Below are positions 50,711 through 59,177 of a DNA stretch of 64,000 nt, in pieces (within the stretch, counting starts at the first letter, position 1; each line of letters begins with the position of its first letter). The stretch lies in NCBI RefSeq assembly GCF_964283195.1, contig NZ_CAXYLH010000010.1. One strand, 5' to 3'. The translations under genes and the position numbers were made by a program. The stretch is from Paratractidigestivibacter sp003150175. GTDB taxonomy: Bacteria > Actinomycetota > Coriobacteriia > Coriobacteriales > Atopobiaceae. Below the pieces are notes generated by a model that saw nothing but the letters and a program-made list of their open reading frames with translations, had not been told where the DNA came from and searched no databases.

Positions 50711-51051
50711 TCCTGAGGACCTCGCATGTTCCGGTCGCTGACACGGCGGCACAGCTGGTGGCAACTCACAGATGCGCAATTTTCCCTCGAGCGCGTGGCG
50801 TCCAGGGCCAAGAAGCACGAATCAACGCCAAAGCACCGCATAGGCGCCGCGCAGTTGGGAAGAAGGGCGGGCGGCGAGGTGGCCGACAAGAGGATGGTTG
50901 GCGGGGGGCAGCCAAGGCTGCCACGCCGTCGGCCACCCGACACCCGTTGTCCATTTACGGCGCGCCGCCGTCACGCTCGCCGAGAGGTGCCTCTCTGCCC
51001 CTCGCAAAGCTGGTATTTTCGTGCAAGGTTGCGTAAAGGAGAGGGACGTCC
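50711..51051. other. Intergenic region before the HPr-like gene
   Basis: 341 bp with no credible gene. A leader with AAAGGAGAGGG precedes the HPr-like start codon. No repeat was seen. Confidence 0.5.
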
Positions 51052-51306
51052 ATGCGCGAGATCGTGCGCCAGATCACCGACCCCATAGGGTTCCACATCC
51101 AGCTCGCCGTGCTGCTCGCAGGCGAGGCCCAGCGATGGCGCAGTCGCGTGACGTTCGAGCACGAGGGGCGCAGCGCCGACGCCTCCGACCTGATGGCGCT
51201 TTTGGCCATGGGCGTGCGCACCGGCGAGGCCGTGGTCGTGCGCGTCGAGGGCATCGACGAGGACACCGCCGCCGAGGCCATCGAGCGCCTCGCGCGCACC
51301 TGGTAG
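51052..51306 (+). CDS. Divergent HPr-like phosphocarrier protein
   Basis: 84 residues, exactly the HPr length. The active-site His15 is present (PIGFHIQLA), but the usual Arg17 and Pro18 of the HARPA motif are Gln and Leu. At position 46, where HPr kinase phosphorylates Ser, this protein has Asp (ADASDLMALL). The rest keeps the fold (LAMGVRTGEAVVVRVEG). HPr carries phosphate from enzyme I to PTS IIA domains. With its altered His15 context and an Asp46 it may act as a regulatory or specialised HPr rather than the main one. AAAGGAGAGGG lies upstream of ATG 51052. Confidence 0.85.
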   Translation: MREIVRQITDPIGFHIQLAVLLAGEAQRWRSRVTFEHEGRSADASDLMALLAMGVRTGEAVVVRVEGIDEDTAAEAIERLARTW

Positions 51307-51335
51307 AGGCCGCACCCGGTAGAAGTCGCGCCCCC

Positions 51336-52121
51336 CTACAGCAGCCCGAAGTGCTCGAGCGCCTTCGCGACGCCGTCGTGGTCGACGTCGTCGGTCACGT
51401 AGTCCGCCGCGGCGAGCGCCTCGGGCGAGGCGTTGCCCATTGCCACGCCGATGCCGCACATCCGCAGCATAGAGGCGTCGTTCCCGCCGTCGCCGAACGC
51501 GATGGTCTCTTCCGCGGAGATCCCGTAGCGCTCGAGCGTGGCGCGAATGCCTGCGGGCTTGCTGCTGTTCGCGGGCACGACGTCGCAGAAATAGTCGCAC
51601 CAGCGCGTGGTCAGCACGCCCGTCGTCGCGTCGGTGACGATGTGCTCGTCCTTTGGCGGCAAAAACGCGCAGAACTGCAGCACGTGGGCGCCGAGCGCGT
51701 CGTGCACGTCGCCTTGGTCGTAGCAAAGGCCCGCATTCTTCTCGACCTCGCGGATGGCGGGGCTGTAGCGGTTGACGTAGGCATGGTCCTTCTCGAGAAC
51801 GAGCACGTCGTAGAGGCCGTCGTCGACCTGCCCCACGATCGTCTTCACATCAGAGTCCGGGATGGGGGTCTCGAAGTAGGTCCCCTCGGCGTCGTAGCAG
51901 CACGAGCCGGTGGAGGTCACGTACGCGTCGAAGCGGCCGAAGCCCTCGAAGCCGTAGCGGATGCACGGCGGCAGCTGATACTCGGGGCGGCCCGATGCGA
52001 TGACGCACTTGACCCCGCGGCAGCGCAGCTCGATGAGCGCCTGCTTGGTCGATGCGGCGAGCTTGTGCGTCTTGAAACTCAGCAGCGTGCCGTCGATGTC
52101 GAAGAACGCGGCCTTGATCAT
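51336..52121 (-). CDS. HAD superfamily Cof-type phosphatase
   Basis: 261 residues. The four HAD motifs are clear: FFDIDGTLL (nucleophile Asp), CVIASGRPE, SSKPAGIRATLERYG and AFGDGGNDASML, with a C2-type cap between. Such enzymes dephosphorylate sugar phosphates, flavin mononucleotide or pyridoxal phosphate in the cytoplasm. No substrate is implied by the neighbours. A sigma-70 -10 TATAAT lies on the minus strand at 52252-52257. Confidence 0.9.
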   Translation of the reverse strand: MIKAAFFDIDGTLLSFKTHKLAASTKQALIELRCRGVKCVIASGRPEYQLPPCIRYGFEGFGRFDAYVTSTGSCCYDAEGTYFETPIPDSDVKTIVGQVDDGLYDVLVLEKDHAYVNRYSPAIREVEKNAGLCYDQGDVHDALGAHVLQFCAFLPPKDEHIVTDATTGVLTTRWCDYFCDVVPANSSKPAGIRATLERYGISAEETIAFGDGGNDASMLRMCGIGVAMGNASPEALAAADYVTDDVDHDGVAKALEHFGLL

Positions 52122-52165
52122 GTCTTCTCCCCCTGTGCTCGATGGCGTGCGCGGCGCCGTTCACG

Positions 52166-52235
52166 GGCACCGCCTGCGGGTTTCGCCTGCAGGCACCGCC
52201 TGCGAGTTCTGTCTGCGGGGTTCCACCCACAGACA
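52166..52235. repeat. 26-bp-period repeat upstream of the HAD gene
   Basis: GGCACCGCCTGCGGGTTTCG at 52166 and GGCACCGCCTGCGAGTTCTG at 52192 are 26 bp apart, and GACACCGTCCGCGACC near 52231 may be a third, degraded unit. Its role is unknown. Confidence 0.5.
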
Positions 52236-52251
52236 CCGTCCGCGACCACCC

Positions 52252-52257
52252 ATTATA
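52252..52257 (-). promoter_or_regulatory. -10 element upstream of the HAD phosphatase gene
   Basis: The minus strand reads TATAAT inside CCCACGTATAATGGG, about 130 bp before the start codon at 52121, so the transcript has a long leader. The -35 is unclear. Confidence 0.4.
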
Positions 52258-52274
52258 CGTGGGAAAGAAGCCGC

Positions 52275-53024
52275 CTACCTGGTCGCGATGCCCGCGCAGG
52301 CGACCGCGACGGCCTCTTTGACGTCGTCGGTCACGCAGAACAGCTCCGGATCGAGCGGCGATATGTTCCCGCAGCCTGCGACCGTGCCGCGCAGCCACTC
52401 CACGAGCCCGCGCCAATACTCGCTCCCGATGAGCACGACCGGCCGCTCCGGCGCCTTGTGGGTCTGGACGAGCGTGAGCACCTCGAACGCCTCGTCGAGC
52501 GTGCCGAACCCGCCCGGAAAAACAATCGCGCCGCGCGAGTACTTGACGAACATCGTTTTCCGCACGAAGAAATACCGGAACGTCATGCCGAGGTTGACCC
52601 ACTCGTTGATGCTCTCCTCGAGCGGCAGCTCGATGCCGAGGCCGACCGAGACCCCGCCCGCCTCGAACGCGCCGCGATTCGCGGCCTCCATGATGCCAGG
52701 GCCGCCGCCCGTCATCGTCGCGACCCCGCGCTCGGCAAGAAGCCCTCCGACCTGCTGCGCATTGGCGTACATGGGGTCGTCCGGGGCGGTTCTCGCCGAG
52801 CCGAGCACAGCGACGGCAGGGCCGAGCTCGGCGAGCGCGCCGAAGCCGTCGACGAACTCGGCCTGGATGCGCAGGACGCGCCAGGGGTCGGTGTGCAGCC
52901 ACGCGGTGTCGGTCTCGGGCTGCAAAAGGTGGCTCACGGTGGTGTCGCGCGGGATCATCTGGCCGCGCATGATCACGGGGCCGCGGCGGTAGGTCTCCGC
53001 GGCGCGCTTCTCTTCTTCTGTCAT
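52275..53024 (-). CDS. LOG family protein (lonely guy phosphoribohydrolase type)
   Basis: 249 residues. The diagnostic motifs are GGGPGIMEAANRGA and PGGFGTLDEAFEVLTLVQT. LOG proteins in bacteria cleave nucleotide N-glycosidic bonds, as in cytokinin activation or AMP hydrolysis. An N-terminal extension of about 60 residues precedes the core. A second LOG gene starts upstream on the same strand, and both share FVDGF and GSAR wording, so they are diverged paralogues. Confidence 0.92.
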   Translation of the reverse strand: MTEEEKRAAETYRRGPVIMRGQMIPRDTTVSHLLQPETDTAWLHTDPWRVLRIQAEFVDGFGALAELGPAVAVLGSARTAPDDPMYANAQQVGGLLAERGVATMTGGGPGIMEAANRGAFEAGGVSVGLGIELPLEESINEWVNLGMTFRYFFVRKTMFVKYSRGAIVFPGGFGTLDEAFEVLTLVQTHKAPERPVVLIGSEYWRGLVEWLRGTVAGCGNISPLDPELFCVTDDVKEAVAVACAGIATR

Positions 53025-53196
53025 TCATTCTCCTTGGTTGGCGTTCCTCAACGGTACGACCGGCCAAGAAAAGCGCACGTCAGCGAAGGGTAAGCGACTC
53101 GTTAACGTTGAGCGCGCAACGGTAAGGGGCGCGGCGGGCGCGGCGCGCGCAAGCGACCGAACAGATCGTCGCAGCGGCCGAACCGCATCCCCGCGC

Positions 53197-53880
53197 CTAG
53201 GCGAAGATGCCCGCGCAGGCGGCCTCGACGGCCTCCTCGACGTCGTCGGTCACGAGCAGGCCGTCGACGTCCTCCGGGCTGATGTAGCCCATCCCGAGCG
53301 GCGCCGCGCTCAGCCAGTCGAACATGCCCTCCCAGTAGTCCTTCCCCACAAAGACGAGCGGGACCTGCTCGGTCTTGCGCGTCTGCATGAGGGTGAGCTG
53401 CTCGAAGAGCTCGTCGAGCGTGCCGAAGCCGCCGGGCATCGCGATGGCGCCGTTGGAGTACCAGCTGAACATGGCCTTGCGCACAAAGAAGTACCTAAAG
53501 CGCAGGCAGATATCGAGGTAGGGACTGGGCTTCTCCTCAAAGGGGAGCTCGATGGTGAGGCCGACGGTGCGCCCGCCCGCCTCGTGGGCGCCGCGGGTCG
53601 CGGCCTCCATGGCACCGGGGCCGCCGCCCGTCATCGTGGCCACGCCGCGCGCCGCGAGCGCCGCGCCGACCGCACGGGCCCGCTCGTAGTCGGCGTCGCC
53701 CTCCTTCGAGCGGGCGGAGCCGTAGACCGTGACCGCCGGCCCGAGGTTCGCGAGCGCGCAGAACCCGTCGACGAACTCGGTCTGGATGCGCACCATACGG
53801 TGGGAATACCCCTGGAAGAGCTCCATCGACTCGTCGGAGTCGAAGCTCTGCCGCTCGATCTTCTTTTTTGCTTCCATCAT
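53197..53880 (-). CDS. Second LOG family protein
   Basis: 227 residues. Motifs are GGGPGAMEAATRGAHE and MPGGFGTLDELFEQLTLMQT. It is about 22 residues shorter than its neighbour and diverged at the N-terminus, and the two genes are 172 bp apart in the same direction. AAAGGAGC lies before ATG 53880. Two LOG paralogues in tandem suggest non-identical roles. Confidence 0.92.
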   Translation of the reverse strand: MMEAKKKIERQSFDSDESMELFQGYSHRMVRIQTEFVDGFCALANLGPAVTVYGSARSKEGDADYERARAVGAALAARGVATMTGGGPGAMEAATRGAHEAGGRTVGLTIELPFEEKPSPYLDICLRFRYFFVRKAMFSWYSNGAIAMPGGFGTLDELFEQLTLMQTRKTEQVPLVFVGKDYWEGMFDWLSAAPLGMGYISPEDVDGLLVTDDVEEAVEAACAGIFA

Positions 53881-53980
53881 GAGCTCCTTTGGTGCGGTAA
53901 TGAGGCCGGGGATTCTCGTCTAACCCCGCCGCTGGGACGGTGGTTTGGGGCGGGCGCGAACCAGCCGATCGGAAACTAAA

Positions 53981-54030
53981 GAACGGGCACGAGCTGACCA
54001 GGAGTTCAGAAAGCTCGTGCCCGTCTCTTA
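53981..54030 (-). terminator. Terminator of the hydratase gene
   Basis: ACGGGCACGAGCT and AGCTCGTGCCCGT form a perfect 13-bp stem about 65 bp beyond the stop of the aconitase-type gene. The right side ends in CTCTTATG. Confidence 0.75.
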
Positions 54031-54090
54031 TGTTCCCCAATTTTTGGACGTGGAGAACTCCCCCGTCTCTCTGCGGCGCGACGGGATGCG

Positions 54091-56370
54091 CTACTTGTTG
54101 CGGTTGAAGTTGATGAGGCAACCGGCCTTGACGATGGCGCGCTCCTCGGGAGTCATGTCGGCCACGTAGAGTTCAACCTTCTCCACGCCTCCGTCAGCGC
54201 GCACGACCCACGCCGGGACGTCGGAGAGGTCGCCGTCAAGCGCCGCACGGATGCCGGGCACGTAGACGTAGTCGCCGACCTCGAAGCAGGGCTCCCCCGT
54301 CAGCTGGAACGGGACCATGCCCCAGTTCATGACATTGGAGCGGTAGCGCTTGGTCGCGTACTCGGAGACGATGTTGGCGAGGCCCCCGATCACGCGCTGG
54401 CAGCTCGCGGCCTGCTCGCGGGCGGAGCCGTCGCCGGGCTTGACGGCGTAGATCATCGAGCCGTACTCGGTCGCAGCCGAGTCGGCCTCGACGCCCGCTG
54501 CGGCGAGCGCGCCGAAGACGGCAGCGAGCGCGGGGTCTGCCGCGGTGAGGTCCTCGCCCGCGACGCGGCGCTTCTCGACGGCGTCGACTGCCTTGGAGCG
54601 GCCGACATAGTCCGGGTCGCGGCGGGAGAGCGTGAACTCCGCGAGGCCGAGCGGGTTCGAGCGGAAGGAGCTCGTCTCGCCGGAGGGGATGAGCTCGTCG
54701 GTCGTGGTCACGGGGTCCATGATCTTGGAGCAGACCTTGAGCAGGATGTTGTCCGCGAGCGGCTCCATCGCGGGCCACGGCTTGATGTTCGGGCCCTCCA
54801 CCAGCGGCTCATTGGCGTCCGCCTTGCCGTAGCCCCAGTAGACGCGCTTCTGGTACGGCGCCGCGTCGAAGCGGTACTCGCACGACTCGTCCCAGGTCTC
54901 GTCGGGCAGGTCGGTCGCCGGGGTGAGGACTCCGCCGGCCGCCGCGGTCGCGGCGATGGAGCGCGCGTCCATGAGGGCGACCGCCGCGAGCTGGCCGTTT
55001 CCGGGCTTGGAGCCCTCGCGGTTGGGGAAGTTGCGGGTGGTGTGGCGGATAGAGAGGCCGTTGTTCGCGGGCGTGTCGCCGGCGCCGAAGCAGGGACCGC
55101 AGAACGCCGTGCGCACGATGGCGCCCGCCTCCATGAGGTCGTAGAGGTACCCGCGGCGCGCGAGCTCGAGCTCGACGGGCTGGCTCGTGGGATAGACGGC
55201 CAGGCTGAACTCGCCGCAACCGGTGCTCTTGCCCTTGAGGGCGCGCGCCGCCTGGACGACGTTGCCGTAGTTGCCGCCGGAGCAGCCGGCGATCACGCCC
55301 TGCTGGACGTGGAGCTTGCCGTCCTTGACCTTGTCCAGGAGCGTAAGGCCCGCCTTGCCTCCGCCGACCTTGGCCGCCTCGAGCTCGACCTCGTGCAGGA
55401 TGTCCTCGAGGTTCTCGTTGAGCTCGTCGATGGTGAAGCCGTTCGAGGGGTGGAACGGCAGCGCGATCATGGGCTTGACCTCGCTGAGGTCGACCTCCAC
55501 GCAGCCGTCGTAGTAGGCGACATCGGCGGGCTTGAGCTCGCGGTAGTCGCCCTCGCGGCCGTGCTCGGTGAGGAACGCGCAGGTGTCCTCGTCGGTCGCC
55601 CAGATGGAGCTAAGGCAGGTGGTCTCGGTCGTCATGACGTCGACGCCGTTGCGATAGTCGGTCGTCATGCTCGCGATGCCGGGGCCCACGAACTCCATGA
55701 CCTTGTTCTTCACGTAGCCGCTCTTGAAGACGGCGCGGATGATGGCGAGCGCGACGTCGTGCGGGCCCACGCCGGGACGCGGGGCGCCGGTGAGGTAGAT
55801 GGCGACGACGCCGGGGTAGGCGACGTCGTAGGTGTCCTTAAGCAGCTGCTTGGCGAGCTCGCCGCCGCCCTCGCCGATGGCCATGGTGCCCAGAGCGCCG
55901 TAGCGGGTGTGGGAGTCGGAGCCGAGGATCATCTTGCCGCAGCCGGCGAAGTTCTCGCGCATGAAGGAGTGGATGACGGCGATGTGGGGCGGAACGAAGA
56001 TGCCGCCGTAGCGCTTCGCGGCCGAAAGGCCGAAGACGTGGTCGTCCTCGTTGATGGTGCCGCCCACGGCGCACAGCGAGTTATGGCAGTTGGTGAGGAC
56101 GTAGGGCAGCGGGAACTCGGTCATGCCGGAGGCGCGGGCCGTCTGGATGATGCCGACGAAAGTGATGTCGTGGCTGGCCATGGCGTCGAAGCGGACCTTG
56201 AGCATGTCCGGGTCGCCCGAGGTGTTGTGCACCTGGAGGATCGAGTAGGCGATGGTTCCGCGCTTGGCGTCGGCGGGGGCGGCCTCGATGCCGGCAGCCG
56301 CGGCCTCGCTTTCCGGGATGACCTCCTTGCCTCCGCGCAAGTAGACACCCTCGTTGTACAGCTTGACCAT
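54091..56370 (-). CDS. Aconitase-superfamily hydratase (YbhJ-like)
   Basis: 759 residues, close to the about 750 of the YbhJ family. Cysteine ligands of a [4Fe-4S] cluster are likely in the TNCHNSLCAVGG region and in FCGPCFGAGDTPANNG (about residue 455). KMILGSDSHTRYGALGTMAIGEGGGEL and GIASMTTDYRNGVDVM are also family features. It likely dehydrates or hydrates an organic acid in the cytoplasm; the natural substrate is not established. Start 56370 follows a GGGGGAGAGCGGGG stretch; the longer frame to 56532 lacks conservation. It is convergent with the second LOG gene's upstream region and divergent from the small-protein operon. Confidence 0.85.
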   Translation of the reverse strand: MVKLYNEGVYLRGGKEVIPESEAAAAGIEAAPADAKRGTIAYSILQVHNTSGDPDMLKVRFDAMASHDITFVGIIQTARASGMTEFPLPYVLTNCHNSLCAVGGTINEDDHVFGLSAAKRYGGIFVPPHIAVIHSFMRENFAGCGKMILGSDSHTRYGALGTMAIGEGGGELAKQLLKDTYDVAYPGVVAIYLTGAPRPGVGPHDVALAIIRAVFKSGYVKNKVMEFVGPGIASMTTDYRNGVDVMTTETTCLSSIWATDEDTCAFLTEHGREGDYRELKPADVAYYDGCVEVDLSEVKPMIALPFHPSNGFTIDELNENLEDILHEVELEAAKVGGGKAGLTLLDKVKDGKLHVQQGVIAGCSGGNYGNVVQAARALKGKSTGCGEFSLAVYPTSQPVELELARRGYLYDLMEAGAIVRTAFCGPCFGAGDTPANNGLSIRHTTRNFPNREGSKPGNGQLAAVALMDARSIAATAAAGGVLTPATDLPDETWDESCEYRFDAAPYQKRVYWGYGKADANEPLVEGPNIKPWPAMEPLADNILLKVCSKIMDPVTTTDELIPSGETSSFRSNPLGLAEFTLSRRDPDYVGRSKAVDAVEKRRVAGEDLTAADPALAAVFGALAAAGVEADSAATEYGSMIYAVKPGDGSAREQAASCQRVIGGLANIVSEYATKRYRSNVMNWGMVPFQLTGEPCFEVGDYVYVPGIRAALDGDLSDVPAWVVRADGGVEKVELYVADMTPEERAIVKAGCLINFNRNK

Positions 56371-56720
56371 GCAGACCCCGCTCTCCCCCGGCGGCAGCCG
56401 GGACCCTGGGACGCTATGTGTGCCGACGGGGCCGCGGCGCAGCTGCGACGCCGCGCCGGCGCGGCGCCCGTCGGCGAGCGCTTCCGTGAATGTGAGTCCA
56501 TTATCCACATTGAGTTTTCGCGCGGGTTTCAAAACGCGGGGCCAGCCGGCACAGGGAGCCGGGGCGAGGCGGCGCGGGGAGCCGGGGCGGGGCGCTTTCG
56601 CAAGGAGCGCAACTCGCGGATGCCGGTCCCGGCAAGGGCAAGCCCCGGAATGGCCCGCCGATGCCCGTATGCGCTACCATTCCCCACGTGAACGAGCTGA
56701 CAGAAGGAGCGAACAGACCC

Positions 56721-56897
56721 ATGAGCAGAGCAGACAGGCGCCATCCCGACCGCTCTCCCCTGCCGACCGACGTGCCGAAGAAGATCGGCGGCGGACGGGC
56801 GAGCTTCGGCAACATCGCCGCCCGCAAGGGCATGGGGCCGAACAAGGCCTGTGGCCACAAGGGCGGGATCTGCCGCCAGGGTTCGAAGCGAGGCTAA
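56721..56897 (+). CDS. Small basic protein of the GPNKACG...GSKRG family, copy 2 (58 residues)
   Basis: 58 residues, rich in Arg, Lys, Gly and Pro, with a basic N-terminus (MSRADRRHPDRSP), a middle KKIGGGRASFGNIAARKG and the ending GMGPNKACGHKGGICRQGSKRG in two parts. The paralogue at 3456-3599 shares the ending. AGAAGGAGC precedes ATG 56721 by about 11 bp, so the start is strong. The TAA is 2 bp before the ATG of the prolyl-tRNA editing gene, so the two are translationally coupled. Two Cys and a cationic character would allow nucleic acid or metal binding, but no function is known. Confidence 0.75.
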   Translation: MSRADRRHPDRSPLPTDVPKKIGGGRASFGNIAARKGMGPNKACGHKGGICRQGSKRG

Positions 56898-56899
56898 GA

Positions 56900-57523
56900 A
56901 TGGGATCGATGGAAGGGTCGTCGAGCCTGGGGGCGAGCGAGAAGCGCTGCGAGCAGGCAGGCGGCGAGGCCGCCGTGGGCGCGAAACCCGACGGTCAGCG
57001 CACCTGGCCGGACACGCATACCATCCCCGGCGCCCTCACCAAGGCCGACATCTACGCGCTCCTCGACGCGCGCGGCATCGAGTACGAGGCCGTCGAGCAC
57101 CCGCCGGTGTTCTCGGTCGAGCAGGCCGACGCGATGGCAAGGCTCCCCTTCGCCGAGCACGAGGCGAAGAACTTCTTTCTGCGCGACCCGAAGCACCGCA
57201 ATTATTACCTGGTCACGGTGCCCGACCACAAGAAGGTCGACCTGCACGTCGTGCAGGCGCAGTTCGAAAGCAAGCGCCTCAGCTTCGCCTCGGAGGAGGA
57301 CCTCGCCGAGCGCATCGGCATTTACCCGGGCGCCGTCACGCCCTTCGCCGCGCTGAACGCCGAGCCGGGGAGCATCCGCGTCGCGCTCGACGCCGATTTC
57401 CGCCGCTGGGGCTGGGTCGGCTGCCACCCCTGCAGCAACACCGCGAGCGTCCACGTGCGCTGCGAGGACCTGGTCGCGATGCTTGCCGAGGCCGGCCACG
57501 AGGTCGAGTTCATCGAGCTGTAG
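56900..57523 (+). CDS. Prolyl-tRNA editing protein (YbaK/ProX family)
   Basis: 207 residues. After a variable N-terminus of about 45 residues, the YbaK core reads LTKADIYALLDARGIEYEAV, EHPPVFSVEQADAMARL, AKNFFLRDPKHRNYYLVTVP and a C-terminal GWVGCHPCSNTASVHV. Such enzymes hydrolyse misacylated Ala- or Cys-tRNA(Pro). The wording matches the free-standing ProX/PrdX type. Start ATG 56900 immediately follows the small-protein gene; the longer frame upstream is the reverse of the hydratase leader. Confidence 0.85.
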   Translation: MGSMEGSSSLGASEKRCEQAGGEAAVGAKPDGQRTWPDTHTIPGALTKADIYALLDARGIEYEAVEHPPVFSVEQADAMARLPFAEHEAKNFFLRDPKHRNYYLVTVPDHKKVDLHVVQAQFESKRLSFASEEDLAERIGIYPGAVTPFAALNAEPGSIRVALDADFRRWGWVGCHPCSNTASVHVRCEDLVAMLAEAGHEVEFIEL

Positions 57524-57580
57524 GGGGCACGGCCGGCGCGGCAGCGGAGAGGAACCGAGGCTGAACGTGCCAGCCGCCTC

Positions 57581-57684
57581 GGCGCGCGCAACGGCCGAAC
57601 GGCCCTACCCCTGCTCATCACTCGCGCTGCTTGTTCTTCTACAACCGAGGCGCGCGCGACGCCCGAGCGACCCTACCCCTGCTC
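57581..57684. repeat. Local 68-bp-spaced duplication covering the 3' end of the VanZ-RDD gene
   Basis: GGCGCGCGCAACGGCCGAAC at 57581 and a matching segment at 57649 agree at about 30 of 36 positions, both ending in CCCTACCCCTGCTC. The right copy contains the gene's stop codon (reverse strand), so the left copy is a duplicated gene end. Confidence 0.55.
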
Positions 57685-58701
57685 GGGCTCCAGCTCCCGC
57701 GAAGCGGGCAGCATGTCGTAGGGCATAGCGCGAAAGACGACCCACCACACGAGCAGCGCCGCCAGCGCATAGGCCGGGAAATTGACCACCAGGTAGAACA
57801 CTGCGAGGCGCACGACGAAGAAAACGACGCGCAGCAGCCCGCGGCGCGGGCGCGTCTCGCAGCTCATGCGCACAAAGGACCCGCCGAGGGTGCGCCCCTT
57901 CCACGCCAATGGCACGAGGAACTCGAAGAACACGAGCATCGCGCGGAGCGACCAGCGCGAGACGAGGTCCATCATGCGGGCAAAGTGGCGCCAATCGGCG
58001 AAGTAATGGCGCAGCACATACTGCGCGACCACGATGAACACCATCGCGACGACCCAGGTCAGCACCATGTCGAGCACGAAGGCGACCATGCGGCGCACAA
58101 TGCTCGGACTGTGCGTGGGCTCGAGCGCCTCAGGCTCGATGCGGTACGGGACGAAGTGCGTGAACACGGCGGCGCAGGCCCAGCCCACGAACGCGCCCGT
58201 CGTGTTCGTCAGCAGGTCATCGACATCGAAGGTGCGGTACGCATACGCGTAGTGGTGCCAGACGCCCGTGAGCTGCGTCGTCTCAACCAAAAGCGACACG
58301 GCAAATCCCGCCAGGGTCGAGCGGACCGGACCCCAGCCGGCGCCGCGCGCCACGATGAAGCCGAAGGGCACGAAGAGCGCCACATTGGCGAGGAGCTCGA
58401 AGATCGCGGACTTGTTCCACGAGCGTATCTGCCGCGCGAAGAACCAGAAGTCGAGGTTCGGCTTGACCCCGTAGGTGATGCCGGGACCGGAGTTGCCCGA
58501 TGGCAGCGGGTAGAGCGTGAAGCACGCGAGGCCGAGAAGGTAGAAAACGACGATATAGGCGCAGGCGACCGACCAGAAGCGGAGGCGGCCGTCTCGCCGG
58601 TAGAGGATGGCGAGGATAGGCAGCGTGCAGACGAGCGACGCCAACGGCCACAGCGCGAGCGCCAGCGAGAAGCGCGGGGAGTATTCGAGCAGATAATGCA
58701 T
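57673..58701 (-). CDS. VanZ family protein fused to an RDD domain
   Basis: 342 residues. The N-terminal two-thirds contains about five helices and the VanZ core (NLDFWFFARQIRSWNKSAIF, then ELLANVALFVPFGFI and VETTQLTGVWHH). From about residue 205 an RDD-like unit follows: VRRMVAFVLDMVLTWVVAMV carries the Arg and Asp that name the domain, then a second helix pair and WKGRTLGGSFVRMSC. VanZ proteins alter glycopeptide or peptide sensitivity by unknown means; RDD proteins are membrane proteins of varied function. The fusion suggests one membrane complex. ATG 58701 begins the helix bundle. Confidence 0.85.
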   Translation of the reverse strand: MHYLLEYSPRFSLALALWPLASLVCTLPILAILYRRDGRLRFWSVACAYIVVFYLLGLACFTLYPLPSGNSGPGITYGVKPNLDFWFFARQIRSWNKSAIFELLANVALFVPFGFIVARGAGWGPVRSTLAGFAVSLLVETTQLTGVWHHYAYAYRTFDVDDLLTNTTGAFVGWACAAVFTHFVPYRIEPEALEPTHSPSIVRRMVAFVLDMVLTWVVAMVFIVVAQYVLRHYFADWRHFARMMDLVSRWSLRAMLVFFEFLVPLAWKGRTLGGSFVRMSCETRPRRGLLRVVFFVVRLAVFYLVVNFPAYALAALLVWWVVFRAMPYDMLPASRELEPEQG

Positions 58702-58859
58702 AGGGCGGTGCCTTCCGTCAATGCGGTTCGATTCGTTCGGTCGTCCTCCATCATGCCCGAGCCCGATGCGGATTCCGTGGCGGAAGGCCGCAGGACAGCG
58801 CTACGCCAGCGCCGTCTCCGTGTGCCTCGCGCGCTTCTCTGCGCAACGCAGAAGAACAG

Positions 58860-59165
58860 CTAAAGAGCCGCGACCTTGTTCCAAGGGCGAATCTTCGCGA
58901 GCTCCGGCGCGAGGCGGCGCTTCTCGACCTCGGTGTCGTAGGCCACCTGCGCCCGCATCCAATACCCGTCGGTGAGCCCAAAAAACTTGCAGAGCCTCAG
59001 GTCGGTGTCCGCGGTCACGCGACGCTTGCCGAGCACAATCTGGCCTATGCGCTGAGCGGGGATACCCGTCTCTTTGGCAAGGCGGTACTGCGAGATCCCC
59101 ATAGGCTCCAGGAACTCCTCCTTGAGCAGCTCCCCCGGTGTGACGGGAGCAATCTGAAAGTCCAT
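58860..59165 (-). CDS. higA: HigA-type antitoxin
   Basis: 101 residues. It has the HTH of HigA proteins (VTPGELLKEEFLEPMGISQY, then RLAKETGIPAQRIGQI), followed by a helical tail. It binds the toxin encoded just upstream and represses the shared promoter. ATG 59165 is preceded by TTGGAGGC. The order toxin-antitoxin is that of higBA loci. The gap to higB is 12 bp. Confidence 0.92.
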   Translation of the reverse strand: MDFQIAPVTPGELLKEEFLEPMGISQYRLAKETGIPAQRIGQIVLGKRRVTADTDLRLCKFFGLTDGYWMRAQVAYDTEVEKRRLAPELAKIRPWNKVAAL

Positions 59166-59177
59166 GAGCGCCTCCAA

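Noticed and set aside
53581..56691. Plus-strand frames across the hydratase gene (for example 55042-56691)
   Set aside because: They are shadows of the hydratase gene with Ala/Glu/Val-rich composition and no motifs.
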